Origin: Catonia carolina
Lineage: Eukaryota; Arthropoda; Insecta; Hemiptera; Achilidae
DNA length: 64,000 nucleotides
Assembly: GCA_035578175.1 (NCBI GenBank)
Contig: JAQMRL010000001.1
Span: 239,335,038 to 239,399,037, forward strand
Direction of reading: 5' to 3'
The notes beneath the pieces were generated by a model. That model was not told the DNA's origin, searched no databases, and saw nothing but the letters and a program-made list of their open reading frames with translations. A program made the position numbers and the translations under genes. Shown one piece after another: positions 40,101-43,100 of the stretch; within the stretch, counting starts at the first letter, position 1, and each line of letters begins with the position of its first letter.

Positions 40101-43100
40101 GGCCAGTTTTCATCAGAAATGGAAGGAGACGTCAGAAATGGAAGTTGAGTGACTGTAGTATAAGTCTCCCATTCTCCTATTCCTCCAGTTACTCTTTAAT
40201 AAACCATTGGCTGGGTTAACCTTCTCTCCATGTTTATCTTGGTCTTCTTCTTTCACCGTTGCTCAACAGTGAAAGAAGCTCCTATGATTATCAGTGAACA
40301 GTTTTTTAGAAAAATGCAAAAAAGAAAAATTGCTTGAATAAACAATTACTATACTTCCAATTAACAGACTTTTGATGAAAATGTTCGTATTGGGTCATTT
40401 CATGGTACCTAACTTAAGTTCCAAGTTTCAACTTTGTATAATATTCCATTCTTGAGATATTGTGTTCGCATGTACACACATGCACACAGACAGATTAATC
40501 GGTAAAAATGTTTTTTCTTTTGCTTTGAAAGTATACTTTCTGGTGAGAATTCTATTTCAAAAAATTAAAATGAAAACAATACTTTCCTTTCCTATACATG
40601 TATATAGGTACATTATATAGAGCAAGAGAAAAACTATTGCTCATTATTTAATACACATGACTGATATTTTCTTAATTAACATACAATGAGTATACTCACT
40701 GGACCAGTCGTTGAATCAGTCTGTAACAAAAAATTACATGATAAATTTTACAATAAATATTTACTAAAGATTTTCAGGTCTTTAAGTTTTTAAATCAGAT
40801 ATATAAACTTATAGAATAATGCAAAACCATAAAAGAACATGTACATGTTAAACTTCAGTAAGATTTACTAAAATATGGCAAGTACTATAGTTTACAACAT
40901 TTCAATTGCATTATCAATGATAAACTGTTGAAAAAATTGTTTCAACAAAACTTCTTTTATCCCGTTTGTTCCTCAACAATTACTTAAAGTGCTCAGTAAT
41001 ACTCTTTACACTATTCTCAGGTCTGTCAGCTTTAAAATAATGTACTTACTAATAGGCCTATCAAAATTATTCACTAGTCAGTTCCAACAGATTTAGATTG
41101 GTTTTAAAATGTAAATACGAGGTAGGGTCAAAAATTTCCCGGAATGGTCGCTTACAGTCACGTATTTGTAAGCTGAAAGGGAAATTTTTGTTTGTGAGGT
41201 TGGCATAACTGGTAGTGAATGTGCTTTTGAGGTTAGCAGGCAGTTGTAGTTGGTTCCGTGCGTTCGGTGTTTAATATTGTAGATCGTAGTTTCTGTCTTT
41301 CGTCGGATTGTGCAATGTCGTCATTAGAGCAGCGTGGCAATATTAAATTCTGTGTGTTGCTGGAGAAATCACCCTCGGAGACTCTTGAGATGCTAAAAAA
41401 AGCATACGGAAATTCTGCGATGAAGAAAACAGCAGTTTACGAGTGGCATAAGCGTTTTCGCGACGGTCGCACAACAATTGAAGATGACGTTCGGACTGGG
41501 CGGCCTTCCACTTCCACTACAGACGACAATGTTGAGCGCGTTCGACAAATTGTGCGTGCGGACAGGCGAACAACCATCAATACTATTGCCTCTGAAGTTG
41601 GTATTTCACATGGGAGTGTTCACAGCATTCTTCATAATGACTTGAACATGCACCGTGTTTGCTTGCACATTGTTCCAAAAATGTTATCCCCTGAGCAAAA
41701 GGAAATGAGAGTGACCATGTCCAGGGACTTGATTGAAATGGCTGATGCAGATGACAGCTTCCTGCGCAAAATTGTTACAGGTGATGAGACATGGTGCTTT
41801 CTTTACGACCCTCAGACAAAACGGCAGTCCGCTGAATGGAAGTCAAAAACTTCACCAAGAAAACAAAAATTTCGCTTGGACAGAAGCCGGGGTAAGGTGA
41901 TGTTGGAGGTGTTTTTTGATTACCGTGGAGTGATTCATTATGAATTTATTCCTGAAGGGAGAACAGTAAATAAAGAATTGTACACAGAGATCTTAAAACG
42001 GCTACGAGATGCAATTCGACGAAAACGACCTGAAAAATGGGCAGAGAATGACTGGTATTTGTTGCCCGACAATGCCCCAGCACATCGATCCCTAATGGTG
42101 AAACAATACCTTGCCAAGAATAATGTTACCACTCTGGAACATCCTCCATATTCTCCCGATCTCGCACCACCAGATTTCTACCTGTTTCCAAGGTTAAAAA
42201 TGGCATTGAAGGGACATCGTTTTGCTGATTCGTCAGAGGTGATTGAAAATGCGACGGAGCGGCTGAAGGAACTTTCAAAAAACGGCTTTCAAGAGTGTTT
42301 CCAACAATTATATGAACGGTGGAATAAATGTGTAGATGCAGGAGGAGAGTATTTTGAAGGGAAATAATGTAAGAATGTTATAAATATTTTTAATAAATTT
42401 TTAATAACCAATTCCGGGAACTTTTTGACCCTACCTCGTATATCAGCTCATTCATCACATCTTACTCTGATTCTTTTGGCTAATTCGATATTCTTTAGCA
42501 ATTTCAAGCTACCTACCCTTCCAAATTTTACATTGATTTTTAGCCACTTCAAACATTGTAAAACCAACCGAACGTAACATGTTTTGAATAATCAGGTAAC
42601 GGTAAATGGCCCAGTGCTGTAGAACAGCAGTTATAATAATAATAATCATAATAATAAATTAAATACTCACGGCGTCTAAATAATCAACTCTTTCTAAGTT
42701 AACATCGTATTGACTGAAATCAGAAAAAAAGTATTAGATTAATTTATACAATTTACAGTCTTAACTTATTTGGTAAGAATTTTTGTCAAATTTTAGAATT
42801 ACCTTTTTATAATACTGAGGAAAAGACCAACTGATTTTATTTTTTCCACAATTTAAAATAAATTTAAATTTCTGTTTGGTAAGAGTTGTTTCAGAAGTGA
42901 TATTACCCCTGAATAAACACTATTATTACATTTTTTGGGTGATGATGCTTAGAAAAGCCTTGGTTTATGCAAAGGTGTAGCCTACTGATAAAGGAAAAAT
43001 GGTATTGTATAAGCATAAAGAAACTTGTAAGTATCACAACATTATTAGTTAACTACTTGATGCGGTAGGGTACATCCTACCTCTAGCATATTAAATTGAC

